This document shows, in pieces, positions 26,768 to 35,878 of a stretch of DNA of 64,000 nucleotides. This stretch comes from UBA6224 sp963730375 (GTDB lineage: Bacteria > Patescibacteriota > Saccharimonadia > Saccharimonadales > UBA4665): positions 62,001 through 126,000 of the forward strand of contig CAVSRJ010000001.1 of NCBI GenBank assembly GCA_963730375.1, read 5' to 3'. The notes beneath the pieces are model-generated. The model had not been told where the DNA came from. It ran no database searches and worked only from the letters and a program-made list of their open reading frames with translations. Positions within the stretch are counted from its first letter, which is position 1. Every line of letters starts with the position of its first letter. The translations under genes were made by a program, and so were the position numbers.

Positions 26768-28099
26768 CTAATCTTTAGGGGTGTCTTCGTCATCCTTATC
26801 TGATGAATCACGGCGTTTCTTCAAACGGCGCAAAAATGATGGACGCTCCAATTCGTCTTCATGGCTCGAAACGACTGCCTCGTCGGTTTTTTTGTCATCG
26901 TCCTTGGCATCGTCGGCCTTGCTATCATCAAGTGTCCAAATGTTTGGTACTGACTCATCTGATTTTAAATCCACAGCCGTGCTTGCAGTGCTATCGTCGT
27001 GCAACGACATGTCTATATCATCACTGACGACCGAGTCAGATGATTCTCGCTTTGGCTGGGGCGACTTCAGGCTTGAGCTGGTCTCGCTCGAATCATTCGC
27101 GTCTGCCCCGGAGGGTACAACCGGCTGCCGAGCCTGGAAGTAAGACGCGTCAAAGCCTGTCGCCACGACTGTGATAATTATCTCTCCGTCGATGTCTGGG
27201 CTAATAGTCGCACCAAAGATAATGTTTGCATCAGCATCTGCTGCATTCGTAATCGTTTCGGCAGCGGCATTGATTTCATGCATAGACAGGTCGTTACCAC
27301 CGATGACGTTAAATAATATGCCGCGCGCGCCATCGATTGATACCTCAAGCAGTGGCGATTCAATAGCCTGCTGTGCCGCAGTAATGGCACGGTTGTCACC
27401 ACTCGCACGACCGATACCCATCAGTGCTGATCCTGCGTTGCTCATCACAGCCTTGACGTCAGCGAAGTCGAGGTTAATGAGACCGTGTACAGTAATGAGG
27501 TCCGAAATACCCTGAACGCCTTGACGCAAGACATCGTCAGCAACCTTGAAGGCCTCCATAAGTGGGGTTTGACGGTCGATAGTCTGAAGTAGACGATCGT
27601 TTGGAATAATAATGAGCGTGTCGACAGAACTGCGCAGCTTATCAATAGCGGTGTCCGCATTTCGTCGTCGTTTCTCGCCCTCAAAAGCAAAAGGCTTCGT
27701 AGCAAATCCTACCACGAGCACGCCGGCCTCCTTGGCAACCTTGGCGACTATATGGCCCGCCCCACTGCCAGTACCACCACCGGCACCAATGGTAACAAAT
27801 ACCATATCTGCACCTTCGAGAGCCTTGCGGATTTCCTCAGTTGATTCCTCGGCAGCACGCTGACCCACCTCCGGATCTGCCCCAGCACCGAGGCCACGGG
27901 TAGCATCTTTACCGATATGGATTTTTTTCTTTGCTTTAGAATAGTGGAGAGCTTGAGCATCGGTGTTAATCGCGATAAATTCAACACCCTCAATACCGGC
28001 CTCAACCATCCGGTTGATGGCCGCACCGCCAGCACCGCCAACTCCAACAACCTTGATACGAGCGAATGTCTCAATCTCTGGCTCTACAACTTGCGGCAT
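26768..28099 (-). CDS. ftsZ: cell division protein FtsZ
   Basis: Tubulin-like GTPase that forms the division ring. It has GVGGAGGAAINRM near the N-terminus, the tubulin signature GAGGGTGSGAG at about residue 104, and the T7 catalytic loop with NLDFADVK. The 443-aa length comes from an acidic, Ser/Asp-rich C-terminal linker of about 110 residues ending in a basic stretch (RPSFLRRLKKRRD), then an acidic end. It follows ftsA, as in the usual dcw order, but with its own promoter at 28134-28162 and a GAGGGG ribosome-binding site. Confidence 0.97.
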   Translation of the reverse strand: MPQVVEPEIETFARIKVVGVGGAGGAAINRMVEAGIEGVEFIAINTDAQALHYSKAKKKIHIGKDATRGLGAGADPEVGQRAAEESTEEIRKALEGADMVFVTIGAGGGTGSGAGHIVAKVAKEAGVLVVGFATKPFAFEGEKRRRNADTAIDKLRSSVDTLIIIPNDRLLQTIDRQTPLMEAFKVADDVLRQGVQGISDLITVHGLINLDFADVKAVMSNAGSALMGIGRASGDNRAITAAQQAIESPLLEVSIDGARGILFNVIGGNDLSMHEINAAAETITNAADADANIIFGATISPDIDGEIIITVVATGFDASYFQARQPVVPSGADANDSSETSSSLKSPQPKRESSDSVVSDDIDMSLHDDSTASTAVDLKSDESVPNIWTLDDSKADDAKDDDKKTDEAVVSSHEDELERPSFLRRLKKRRDSSDKDDEDTPKD

Positions 28100-28133
28100 A
28101 TTCCCCTCACGTCTCTACAATTTTATACTCACA

Positions 28134-28162
28134 AGTATACGCCACGCTTCCGTGAACTTCAA
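28134..28162 (-). promoter_or_regulatory. promoter of ftsZ
   Basis: On the minus strand TTGAAG (28157-28162), 17-bp spacer, TATACT (28134-28139), in the gap between ftsA and ftsZ. Confidence 0.65.
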
Positions 28163-28192
28163 GAATTTATGCGGTCACAAGAAACCGAGATA

Positions 28193-29416
28193 CTAGAAGC
28201 CAAATTTTTTAACCAGCGATTGTATGAAAGCCACACTATTGTGTTCAGGATCCTGCGAACCCATATCTTCACCAGGCAGCAGCATATCCAACATCATCAA
28301 GCCTACAGCCGTAGTATATTGCTCGTCCTCCACCGTATCGACAAGACCTGATACGTTGTGAATTTTGCCGATTCTAGCCGCAAGCTGGAGGTTGTCTCTT
28401 GCGAATTCAGCAATGCCTGGTAGCTTTGCTGTCCCGCCAGTAATTACAACACCGCCGGGCAATTTCCGAGACTTCTTTATTCGCTGTAGCTCCTTGTCCA
28501 CATATTCAAACAGCTCCTCGACACGTGCCTCACAAATCATATGAACCTCTTCCATGGCAAAGCTATGTTGTTTGTTATGCAACGATACATGCGCGGTGGT
28601 CTTGCGCTGCTCAGCCAAACTCGCATGCTGCAACTTCACCGCTTCGGCAACATCGAGGTCGGTCTTCAGCCCAATAGCTAAATCGTTCGTTATATGCATA
28701 CCGCCGATTGGTACTACCGCCACGTGTTGAACTTCACCGTCTTCGATAACAATGAGGTTCGTGGTACTTGCTCCTATATCGATCACGACGGTCCCGGCTT
28801 CTTTTTGCTCACGGGTAAGTGTCGCTTCGGCAGCGGCGAGACTAGCAACGGTATGGTTACGCACGGCCACATTGGCTCGCTCTAGCGCTGCGTCAAGATT
28901 TCGAACATTCGGCGTTGCCGCAGTTATCATATGGGCCTCCACCTCTAGCCGAACGCCCTGCATACCGACCGGCTCTTTGATGTTGCGTTGCCCATCAAGG
29001 CTGTAGCTTTTTGCAAAAAATTGAATAATCTCGCGATTTGGGGGGAACTTTACGGCAGTTGCCGCCTCATCCACACGTTCACGATCGGATGGCGATATTT
29101 CTCTGTCACCAGAACTAATGGCAATGACACCCTTGGAGTCGACACCTTCGATGTGTGTGCCATTCACGTTGACTGTTGCTTGCGTGATACGCACTCCCGC
29201 AACCCGCTCTGCCTCAGTAATGGCATGGCTAATGGCTTCGGCGACTTCGTCAACATGCACAACACTTCCCCGTCGCATTCCGAGGTTTGGAGCTGTGCCA
29301 TGCCCAATCACCGAAAGCTTACCGCCATCGTTTGCATCAAGCATACCCACCACACAACGTACGGTGGTCGTACCTATGTCGAGTCCGACAAAATGATTCG
29401 TAGCTGCATCGCGCAT
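28193..29416 (-). CDS. ftsA: cell division protein FtsA
   Basis: Actin-like ATPase that tethers FtsZ to the membrane. Phosphate-1 motif VGLDIGTTTVRCVVG at the N-terminus, SHS2-type domain 1C, phosphate-2 motif VVIDIGASTTNLIV and the adenosine motif GGVVITGGTAKLPG. The last residues, SVAFIQSLVKKFGF, form the amphipathic membrane-targeting helix. Its -10 box TATACT (29426-29431) lies nine bases before the start codon and no Shine-Dalgarno is seen, so the leader is at most a few bases. Confidence 0.96.
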   Translation of the reverse strand: MRDAATNHFVGLDIGTTTVRCVVGMLDANDGGKLSVIGHGTAPNLGMRRGSVVHVDEVAEAISHAITEAERVAGVRITQATVNVNGTHIEGVDSKGVIAISSGDREISPSDRERVDEAATAVKFPPNREIIQFFAKSYSLDGQRNIKEPVGMQGVRLEVEAHMITAATPNVRNLDAALERANVAVRNHTVASLAAAEATLTREQKEAGTVVIDIGASTTNLIVIEDGEVQHVAVVPIGGMHITNDLAIGLKTDLDVAEAVKLQHASLAEQRKTTAHVSLHNKQHSFAMEEVHMICEARVEELFEYVDKELQRIKKSRKLPGGVVITGGTAKLPGIAEFARDNLQLAARIGKIHNVSGLVDTVEDEQYTTAVGLMMLDMLLPGEDMGSQDPEHNSVAFIQSLVKKFGF

Positions 29417-29464
29417 GTTGGCAGTAGTATACCGCTAACCCTTGTTTTCGGCAACCCGCTGACT

Positions 29465-30223
29465 CTAGTCAACGGTCGTTAAAACTTCAGCGCCGTCGGG
29501 TGTAATGAGCGCCGTATGTTCAAAATGTGCAGACCGCGATCCATCGCGGGTTAGTATCGTCCATCCATCCTTTGCCATGTATACCGCATCGCTGCCAAGC
29601 GTAGCCATCGGCTCTATTGCAATAGTCATATTGGCATGGAGCCATGGTCCCGAGTTCGCGCGGCCGTAGTTTGGGATATTTGGGTCCTCGTGAAGCTCAT
29701 GACCAACCCCATGACCGACTAAATCCCTGACAATACCAAGTTTGTGATGCTGCAGTACCCCCTCTATGGCTGATCCGATATCACCAGTTCGTACGCCATC
29801 GTGAACAGCGTGTATACCAGCCTCCATGGACTGCTTTGTTACCTGTAGCAATTTTTGCTCTTGGCTACTCCGTGGCTTGCCAACTATCACACTCACCGCA
29901 GAATCGGTTATCATGCCGCGGTAGGTAACACCGAAATCTAAGCCCACGATATCGCCGGCCGTGATTACCTTGTCGGGTCGAGGGATCCCATGTACAACTT
30001 CATCATTCACGGATATGCATATAACATCGGGAAAACCCTGATAGCCAAGGAACGTTGGCTCGCCACCTAACGTCGCAAGCTCTTTACGTGCTATATTGGC
30101 CAGTTCTTTTGTAGACATGCCAACAGCCACTTTCTGCTGTAGTATGCCCAGCACAGTTGCGAGCATGCGGCCGCTCTCGCGCATTGCTCGGATTTCGCTA
30201 TCTGTCTTTACGCGAGTGAGCAT
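29465..30223 (-). CDS. map: type I methionine aminopeptidase
   Basis: Removes the initiator methionine from new proteins. The metal ligands of the pita-bread fold are present: the two Asp in LDFGVTYRGMITDSA, the His in GHGVGHELHEDP, the Glu in MTIAIEPM and the Glu in HFEHTALIT. Length 252 aa is typical. It overlaps adk by 16 bp and forms the usual adk-map pair. Confidence 0.97.
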   Translation of the reverse strand: MLTRVKTDSEIRAMRESGRMLATVLGILQQKVAVGMSTKELANIARKELATLGGEPTFLGYQGFPDVICISVNDEVVHGIPRPDKVITAGDIVGLDFGVTYRGMITDSAVSVIVGKPRSSQEQKLLQVTKQSMEAGIHAVHDGVRTGDIGSAIEGVLQHHKLGIVRDLVGHGVGHELHEDPNIPNYGRANSGPWLHANMTIAIEPMATLGSDAVYMAKDGWTILTRDGSRSAHFEHTALITPDGAEVLTTVD

Positions 30224-30753
30224 TCTTCAATAACCTTCTGGATTCGTTCGTGAACCTCATTAACATCGCCCGACCCATCCACGACACGGACAGGAATGCC
30301 CTGCTCTTTATAGAACTTGAGGACTGGTTTTGTGTGTTCATAATAGATGTCGAGACGGTGTGAAACTACTGCCGGAGTGTCTTCTGCTCGCCCCCGTCCG
30401 ACGAGACGGCGCATGAGTTCTTCTTTGGGCACATCAAACACTACAACGACTTTGATTTCCCGACCATGCTGTGGGAGATGCTTATCAAGCCATTGAGCTT
30501 GCCGCGGGTTCCGTGGATAGCCGTCTACGACGACGTGTCGCTTATCTTTAACGGTACGCAACGCACTGTCGAGTACCTTGTTGGTGAGTTCATCGTCAAT
30601 TAGCTCGCCCGTTGCTAGATGTGCGAGCACCTCAGGGTCAGAAGACTCCCGGAACAACTGCCCTGTCGATAACCAGTGCCACTTGTTGCGGTTAACGAGA
30701 AGTTCTCCCTGAACGCTCTTGCCAGAACCGGGTGGGCCAAAGAACAATACCAC
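30208..30753 (-). CDS. adk: adenylate kinase, short-lid form
   Basis: Converts AMP and ATP into two ADP. P-loop GPPGSGKS at residues 6-13, AMP-binding region LSTGQLFRESS, DGYPRNPRQAQW and the lid arginines in RRLVGRGRAEDT. The lid is short, with no zinc-binding Cys. At 181 aa it is smaller than the common 215-aa form. It overlaps yqeY by one base and map by 16 bp, so translation is probably coupled. Confidence 0.93.
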   Translation of the reverse strand: MVLFFGPPGSGKSVQGELLVNRNKWHWLSTGQLFRESSDPEVLAHLATGELIDDELTNKVLDSALRTVKDKRHVVVDGYPRNPRQAQWLDKHLPQHGREIKVVVVFDVPKEELMRRLVGRGRAEDTPAVVSHRLDIYYEHTKPVLKFYKEQGIPVRVVDGSGDVNEVHERIQKVIEECSLA

Positions 30754-31208
30754 TAGCTAAGTTTCTCCTTCACTAATCGAGCTATCAGTGCGCCATCGGC
30801 CGACGCGCCGACTTTTTGCCTCACCTGGCCAATGACTTGCCCCATCTGGCTCATAGAGTCGGCATTTGTTTGGGCAACGACTTCCGCAACAACCGCCCTC
30901 ACTTCTTCCTCGCTCAATTGTTTGGGTAAATATGTCTCAATCAGCGCTTTTTCGCTAAGCTCTGCTTCAGCCTTTTCGGCACTACCACCTTGAAGGTATA
31001 AATCAGCACTCTCTTGGCGCTTCTTTGCCTCTTTGGCGAGAAGTGCCAAGACATCATCATCAGAGAGCTCTTCGTCACGTGGCAACTTTTTGGCAACTTT
31101 TTCGTATAACAGCACGCTCTTAAGTCCGCGTAGGGTTAGTACGCGCTGCTGCTGACCTGCCAGCATTGCCTCCTTAATGTCCTGCGATATGCGGGATTCT
31201 AAGGTCAT
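30753..31208 (-). CDS. yqeY: GatB/YqeY domain protein
   Basis: A 151-aa all-helical protein starting MTLESRISQDIKEAML with the YqeY features LRGLKSVLLYEK, LPKQLSEEEV and a C-terminal tRNA-binding-like domain (MGQVIGQVRQKVGASADG). The family resembles the tail domain of the amidotransferase subunit GatB; its job is not settled. The arrangement rpsU-yqeY is common and here the genes abut. Confidence 0.93.
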   Translation of the reverse strand: MTLESRISQDIKEAMLAGQQQRVLTLRGLKSVLLYEKVAKKLPRDEELSDDDVLALLAKEAKKRQESADLYLQGGSAEKAEAELSEKALIETYLPKQLSEEEVRAVVAEVVAQTNADSMSQMGQVIGQVRQKVGASADGALIARLVKEKLS

Positions 31209-31424
31209 TTACCGCTGGCCGAGTTTGATGCGCTTAATCTTTGCGGCGCGACGGCTCTGGCGAATGATAGCCTTGTTGCGTCGTTCACGCTTGCTGACTG
31301 GCTTGGCGAAGTATTGACCTTGCTTGAGTACGGCTAAGTTGCCCGACTGCTGAACCTTGCGGTTGAAGCGACGTAGTAGGTTTTCGGCCGACTCTTTGGA
31401 ATCTTTACGTGTTACTTGAATCAT
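31209..31424 (-). CDS. rpsU: 30S ribosomal protein S21
   Basis: A 71-aa basic protein with the S21 pattern: VTRKDSKESAENLLRRFNRKVQQSG then a C-terminal basic tail (KRERRNKAIIRQSRRAAKIKR). It sits near the 3' end of 16S rRNA and helps initiation. It ends at the first base before yqeY begins. Confidence 0.95.
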   Translation of the reverse strand: MIQVTRKDSKESAENLLRRFNRKVQQSGNLAVLKQGQYFAKPVSKRERRNKAIIRQSRRAAKIKRIKLGQR

Positions 31425-31466
31425 CGGGAGTTATTGTAGCGAATTACAGGGAAGTTTGCAACCGTT

Positions 31467-31757
31467 TTACTGAGATAGCTTCTTTTTTTGGGTGGTGCGT
31501 TGCGACTTCAGAACTATACTCTGCAATTCTTTGAAAATAGGGAATTGTTTATTGGTGTAGTAGACCTTTGTATTGCTCTGCTTCTCGGAGATGAGAAACC
31601 CTGCTTTTTCAAGGCGACGCAATTCACGCTGAATATTGCCGGCGTCCTCTTTGATTAGCTTAGCTAACCCTCGGACGTGGGTCTTAAAATCAGGGTACTT
31701 GGCATAAATCACAATGATTTTGCGGCGCACTCGAGAAGTAATAAATATATCTAACAT
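31467..31757 (-). CDS. small winged-helix DNA-binding regulator
   Basis: A 96-aa protein with a helix-turn-helix of ArsR/MarR-like design: VRGLAKLIKEDAGNIQRELRRLEKAGFL followed by a wing (QSNTKVYYTNKQF). There is no effector domain. The start at 31757 is chosen because GAGGGA lies just before it; the upstream in-frame ATG would overlap this site. Its promoter (TTGAAA, 18-bp spacer, TATACT at 31795-31800) faces away from priA. A TTGTTCGACAA palindrome at about 31770-31780 in its leader could be its own operator. Target genes unknown. Confidence 0.75.
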   Translation of the reverse strand: MLDIFITSRVRRKIIVIYAKYPDFKTHVRGLAKLIKEDAGNIQRELRRLEKAGFLISEKQSNTKVYYTNKQFPIFKELQSIVLKSQRTTQKKKLSQ

Positions 31758-31851
31758 GGTTCCCTCATTGTCGAACAAACAACGTAATCTTTAGTATAGC
31801 AAGCTGTGGCAGTTTTTTTCAAGCACCAAGATTGGTCGTATACTAGTGAGT

Positions 31852-33789
31852 ATGTATTTCTATGAGGTTTGGGTACGCAGTCAGCGCTATCACAAAAACA
31901 CACCACTCACCTATGCTTTTGCTCGAAAGCTGGCAACCGGCACGTTGGTGCGTGTACCCATGCAGCGCGAAGCAGTAATCGGCGTTATCAGCGCCTGTGT
32001 CAGCAAACCCTCATTTGCATGCAAGCAAATCAGCGCGGTGCTGCCCTTCGCGCCCCTACCCCAGGAAACGCTAGCACTGATGAGCTGGCTCCTAGAATAC
32101 TACCCGTCGAGCATCGGAGCCACTACTCAGCTCGTGATTCCACCGGGCTTAAAAGAGACCATAAAAAAAGCCGACGTAGGATCAACCCTGTCAAAGACAT
32201 CCGACGAACTGCGCCTCAACGATGAACAACAGGCAGCAGTCGATGCTATGCACACCCCAGGCACGTATGTCCTGCACGGCAGAACCGGCAGCGGCAAAAC
32301 ACGCGTCTATGCTGCGTTAGCCCGTCAGGCACTACAGTCGGGCAAATCGGCGCTCATCCTCAGTCCAGAAATAAGTCTTAGCCCTCAACTCGCCGCCGAG
32401 CTAACAAAGTACGTCGAGGCAGAGGTGATTGTGCTCCATTCTAAACTCACCGAAAAAGAGCGACGGGAGGCATGGATAACAACCATAACCAGCGAAAAAC
32501 CACTCGTCATTGTCGGCCCTCGCTCGGCTTTGTTTGCGCCAGTCCGCAAGATCGGGCTGATTGTACTCGATGAGTCGCATGAACCTGCCTACAAGCAGGA
32601 GCAGCAACCGCACTACTACGCACCGCGAGTCGCCGCGCGATTAGCCAGCCTGCATGAGGCCATATTGGTCCAAGGCTCAGCAACACCTCTGGTGAGTGAG
32701 TACTTCGTTGCCCTTCAGAAAAAGCGTCCTATACTGCAGCTCCGGGGAATAGCGGGTGGCATCCAATCTCCCGTCGTGCACCATCTGGTAGATATGAAAG
32801 ATCGAGAACAGTTTCGAGAATCAAGCCAATTGTCTACGCCGCTCATTTCAGCGATACGCCAGGCGCTCAAAGACGGCGCCCAGACCATGCTGTACCTCAA
32901 CCGACGAGGCACGGCCAGATTAATGCTCTGTAATTCGTGTGGCTGGCAGGCAACCTGCCCACACTGTGATGTACCGCTTGCCTACCACGGCGATATGCAC
33001 GCCGCCATCTGTCATACATGCGGCTATCGTGAGTCACCGCAATCATTCTGTCCCATCTGCCACAACCCAGATATCATCTACAGATCAGCTGGCACCAAAG
33101 CAATCGTCGACGAGGCACAACGGCTGTTCCCGGACGCTCGTATCCAGCGCTTTGATACTGATAACCTAAAAGCCGAGCGCCTCGAGACACATTATGCAGC
33201 CGTCAGACGTGGGGATGTTGATATTCTTGTTGGCACTCAGCTACTCGCCAAGGGGCTCGATCTGCCGCGATTAACCACACTCGGCATCGTCCTGGCCGAT
33301 AGCAGCCTGGCTATCCCAGATTTCACTTCGCAAGAACGTACGTACCAACTAATCCAACAGGTACTCGGTCGTATTGGGCGAGGTCATAGCGAGCACGCTA
33401 CTGCTGTCATTCAAACGTATGCGCCAGAAAATCGTGCAATCCAAGCAGCCCTTACTGATGATTGGAAGTCATTCTATGCGCAGGAGATTGCCGAGAGACA
33501 AGCATTTATGTTTCCGCCGTTTTGCTACATGGCAAAACTGCTCTGTCGTCGCGCATCCTCCGTGAGTGCGCAGCGTGCAGCAACAGATATGGCTGACACT
33601 TTGCGTAGTAAATTTGGCAACGATGTAATTATTGAGGGGCCTGCCCCTGCCTTCCATGAAAAAGTCGGGTCGAAGTATGAGTGGCAATTGAATCTAAAAA
33701 CTAAAAACCGAAGGGTATTACTAGAGGTGATACGGAGCCTGCCGAACAGCGGCTGGACGTACGACATAGACCCAATCAATCTGTTGTAG
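31852..33789 (+). CDS. priA: primosomal replication helicase PriA
   Basis: Restarts stalled replication forks. Order of parts: 3' DNA-binding domain (about 1-105), helicase with Walker A GRTGSGKT and DESH box (VLDESHEPAYK), and eight zinc-binding Cys in CNSC, CPHC, CHTC and CPIC pairs (about residues 362-405). At 645 aa it is a little short for PriA. ATG 31852 is preferred over GTG 31846 because the -10 box TATACT (31839-31844) ends seven bases before it, predicting a leaderless message. Confidence 0.95.
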   Translation: MYFYEVWVRSQRYHKNTPLTYAFARKLATGTLVRVPMQREAVIGVISACVSKPSFACKQISAVLPFAPLPQETLALMSWLLEYYPSSIGATTQLVIPPGLKETIKKADVGSTLSKTSDELRLNDEQQAAVDAMHTPGTYVLHGRTGSGKTRVYAALARQALQSGKSALILSPEISLSPQLAAELTKYVEAEVIVLHSKLTEKERREAWITTITSEKPLVIVGPRSALFAPVRKIGLIVLDESHEPAYKQEQQPHYYAPRVAARLASLHEAILVQGSATPLVSEYFVALQKKRPILQLRGIAGGIQSPVVHHLVDMKDREQFRESSQLSTPLISAIRQALKDGAQTMLYLNRRGTARLMLCNSCGWQATCPHCDVPLAYHGDMHAAICHTCGYRESPQSFCPICHNPDIIYRSAGTKAIVDEAQRLFPDARIQRFDTDNLKAERLETHYAAVRRGDVDILVGTQLLAKGLDLPRLTTLGIVLADSSLAIPDFTSQERTYQLIQQVLGRIGRGHSEHATAVIQTYAPENRAIQAALTDDWKSFYAQEIAERQAFMFPPFCYMAKLLCRRASSVSAQRAATDMADTLRSKFGNDVIIEGPAPAFHEKVGSKYEWQLNLKTKNRRVLLEVIRSLPNSGWTYDIDPINLL

Positions 33790-33828
33790 GTTTGGAATAA
33801 CAGTGGTACATACGGTATACTGCGACAC

Positions 33829-34407
33829 ATGACGAAAGACGACATCATCGCCTTGCCCCATCCATCGTTGCGAACAAAATCACAACGAGTTGGAATAATT
33901 ACTGACGAAATACGTGAGGTTATCAATGATATGCGGGAGGCTACCCTCGACTGGGAGGCAAGTCGAGCACACGAAGTTGGCGTCGCGTTGGCAGCTGTAC
34001 AGATAAACCGGCTCTACCGAATAGTTGTGATACGTAATGATTACAACGATAAAGACAATCGTGAGTTTACCGTATTTATCAATCCAGAGATCGCCAAACT
34101 GGAAGGCCAACAGGTTGACGACTTTGAAGGCTGCCTGAGTGTCAGAGATGGGATCTACGGCAAAGTACCCCGCTACGAAAAGGTGCGTGTCAAAGCACTG
34201 GACGAAAACGGCAAGCCGTTTCGAGTCACGGCCGAGGGCTTCTTGGCACGCATTTTCCAGCACGAAATCGACCACACAAACGGCATCGTCTTCGTCGACC
34301 ACATTCGCGATGATCCCGAGGCATTCTTTAGACTAGACGAAGATGGTAAGCTTGAGAAACTAGATTATGAACAAGACATTAAATCGAATAGTCTTCTTTG
34401 GGAATGA
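33829..34407 (+). CDS. def: peptide deformylase
   Basis: Removes the formyl group from new proteins. The three family motifs are present: GVALAAVQI (usually GxGLAAxQ, so Ala replaces the second Gly), EGCLS and the zinc-binding HEIDH. Length is 192 aa. TATACT ends seven bases before the ATG and no Shine-Dalgarno is seen: probably leaderless. It overlaps fmt by 41 bp, an unusually long overlap for this common gene pair. Confidence 0.96.
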   Translation: MTKDDIIALPHPSLRTKSQRVGIITDEIREVINDMREATLDWEASRAHEVGVALAAVQINRLYRIVVIRNDYNDKDNREFTVFINPEIAKLEGQQVDDFEGCLSVRDGIYGKVPRYEKVRVKALDENGKPFRVTAEGFLARIFQHEIDHTNGIVFVDHIRDDPEAFFRLDEDGKLEKLDYEQDIKSNSLLWE

Positions 34408-35308
34408 ACGAATCGCGACTGGCGTCACTACGACGACGCCGGTACTGCAGCAACTGATTGCTGATGGTTATGACATTGTCGCAATCGTCGTAAATCACGA
34501 ACGCATCGAACGAAAGCACAAAGTGCGACAACTAGAAATAGCAGCGATAGCCGAAGCGCACAACATCCCGTTACTCAAACCCGACTCCTTATCTGATATC
34601 GCTGAACAAATTCACGAGTATCACGCCGACGTCGCCGTGCTCGTAGCCTACGGGAAGATTGTGCCGCAAAGCATTATCGATATGTTTCCGGCGGGAATCA
34701 TCAATGTCCACCCCTCGCTGCTGCCAAAACACCGTGGCTCAACCCCTATCGAAAGTGTTCTGTTAGCTGGTGAGCCAGAGACAGGCGTCTCACTGATGCA
34801 GCTTGTCAGGGATATGGATGCAGGGCCGGTCTATGCACAAAGTAGCCTCGAACTGGCTGGCACCGAGACCAAACAAGAGCTTGCTGATGAACTCACTGAC
34901 CATGCTGCTGCGATGCTTCATGAGCTATTGCCAGACATTTTGGCGGGAACAGTAGTGGCAATGCCCCAAGACCACGCACAAGCCACCTACGATGGTCGTA
35001 TACACAAACAGGATGGCATACTGGACTGGACAAAGTCGGGCGAGCAGCTAGAGCGCGAAATTCGTGCCTACGCAGTCTGGCCAAAGAGCACGACTACCCT
35101 AGGCGACGTTGATGTAGTAATCACCTCTGCACATTGCGTCCCGGTGAGTAACGACGAGCCAGGGACACTCAATATAGAGCTAGAACCCGGTCTACTGCAG
35201 GTCGCGTGTGCCGATGGATACCTCTGTATTGATAGTTTGAAACCTGCTGGCAAAAATGAAATGACCGTAGCCGAGTTTGTTCGTGGCTACGGTCAGCGAT
35301 TACACTAA
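34367..35308 (+). CDS. fmt: methionyl-tRNA formyltransferase
   Basis: Adds the formyl group to initiator Met-tRNA. It has the formyl-transfer domain with the Asn and His of INVHPSLLPKHRGSTPIE, and the family Asp in MQLVRDMDAGPV. The C-terminal OB-like domain is present. Length 313 aa is normal. The first residues are encoded inside the end of def; no better start was found downstream, since the Rossmann strand NRIVFFG is needed. Its last codons contain an 8-bp inverted repeat (35269-35296) that may help end the converging gene. Confidence 0.95.
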   Translation: MNKTLNRIVFFGNERIATGVTTTTPVLQQLIADGYDIVAIVVNHERIERKHKVRQLEIAAIAEAHNIPLLKPDSLSDIAEQIHEYHADVAVLVAYGKIVPQSIIDMFPAGIINVHPSLLPKHRGSTPIESVLLAGEPETGVSLMQLVRDMDAGPVYAQSSLELAGTETKQELADELTDHAAAMLHELLPDILAGTVVAMPQDHAQATYDGRIHKQDGILDWTKSGEQLEREIRAYAVWPKSTTTLGDVDVVITSAHCVPVSNDEPGTLNIELEPGLLQVACADGYLCIDSLKPAGKNEMTVAEFVRGYGQRLH

Positions 35309-35313
35309 ACGAA

Positions 35314-35859
35314 TTACTGCTGGGGTGGCCCAGCAGGTGGCTGCTGAGGCGGGTTCTGATATTGCTGTCCGGTATCTGGCATAGGAGGCTGTGGTGGCTG
35401 TTGCTGGAACTGCTGAGGAGCCGGTGGCTGTTGTTGCGTGTATTGGTCTGGCTGCTGCGGTTGTTGTGCGGCCGCCTGCTGGCTAGCCGCCAGAATCTGC
35501 GACGCTTGTTGGCCAATCTCACTCTTGAGTTTCTGGAACTCCTCCGCAACGATATCCTTATAGTTCGGGAAATTTGTCTCCAGCCATTTAAATGCACCAG
35601 CATCGTCTTTTGCGTTGTAAAACGTCTCGAATTCATCGAGTTGCTCATTACTCATCTGGTCGGCCAAGCGCATACCGACTCGCATTTCAAGCGTCTCGTA
35701 GATGTGGTTTAGGAATCCAGGCTTCTCGTGCGCCGGCAGGCCTGCCAGGCCGAGTTCGACGAGCAAGTTGTTATCGATACGCAATGGGTTGCGCTGAGCG
35801 CCATCGGCAGGCTGCTGTTGGCTGGGAGCTGGTTGTTGCTGATTGTCTTGTGGGTTCAT
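35314..35859 (-). CDS. DUF5663-like Gln/Pro-rich protein
   Basis: A 181-aa protein. Residues about 27-110 are a conserved helical domain (LLVELGLAGLP, FLNHIYETLEMRVGMRLADQ, NFPNYKDIV) that I remember as DUF5663 in CPR genomes. Both ends are low-complexity Gln/Pro, the C-terminal 60 residues almost entirely. No signal peptide or membrane segment. It converges with fmt, six bases between stop codons. Function unknown. Confidence 0.75.
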   Translation of the reverse strand: MNPQDNQQQPAPSQQQPADGAQRNPLRIDNNLLVELGLAGLPAHEKPGFLNHIYETLEMRVGMRLADQMSNEQLDEFETFYNAKDDAGAFKWLETNFPNYKDIVAEEFQKLKSEIGQQASQILAASQQAAAQQPQQPDQYTQQQPPAPQQFQQQPPQPPMPDTGQQYQNPPQQPPAGPPQQ

Positions 35860-35878
35860 AACTACCTCTATTGTACCA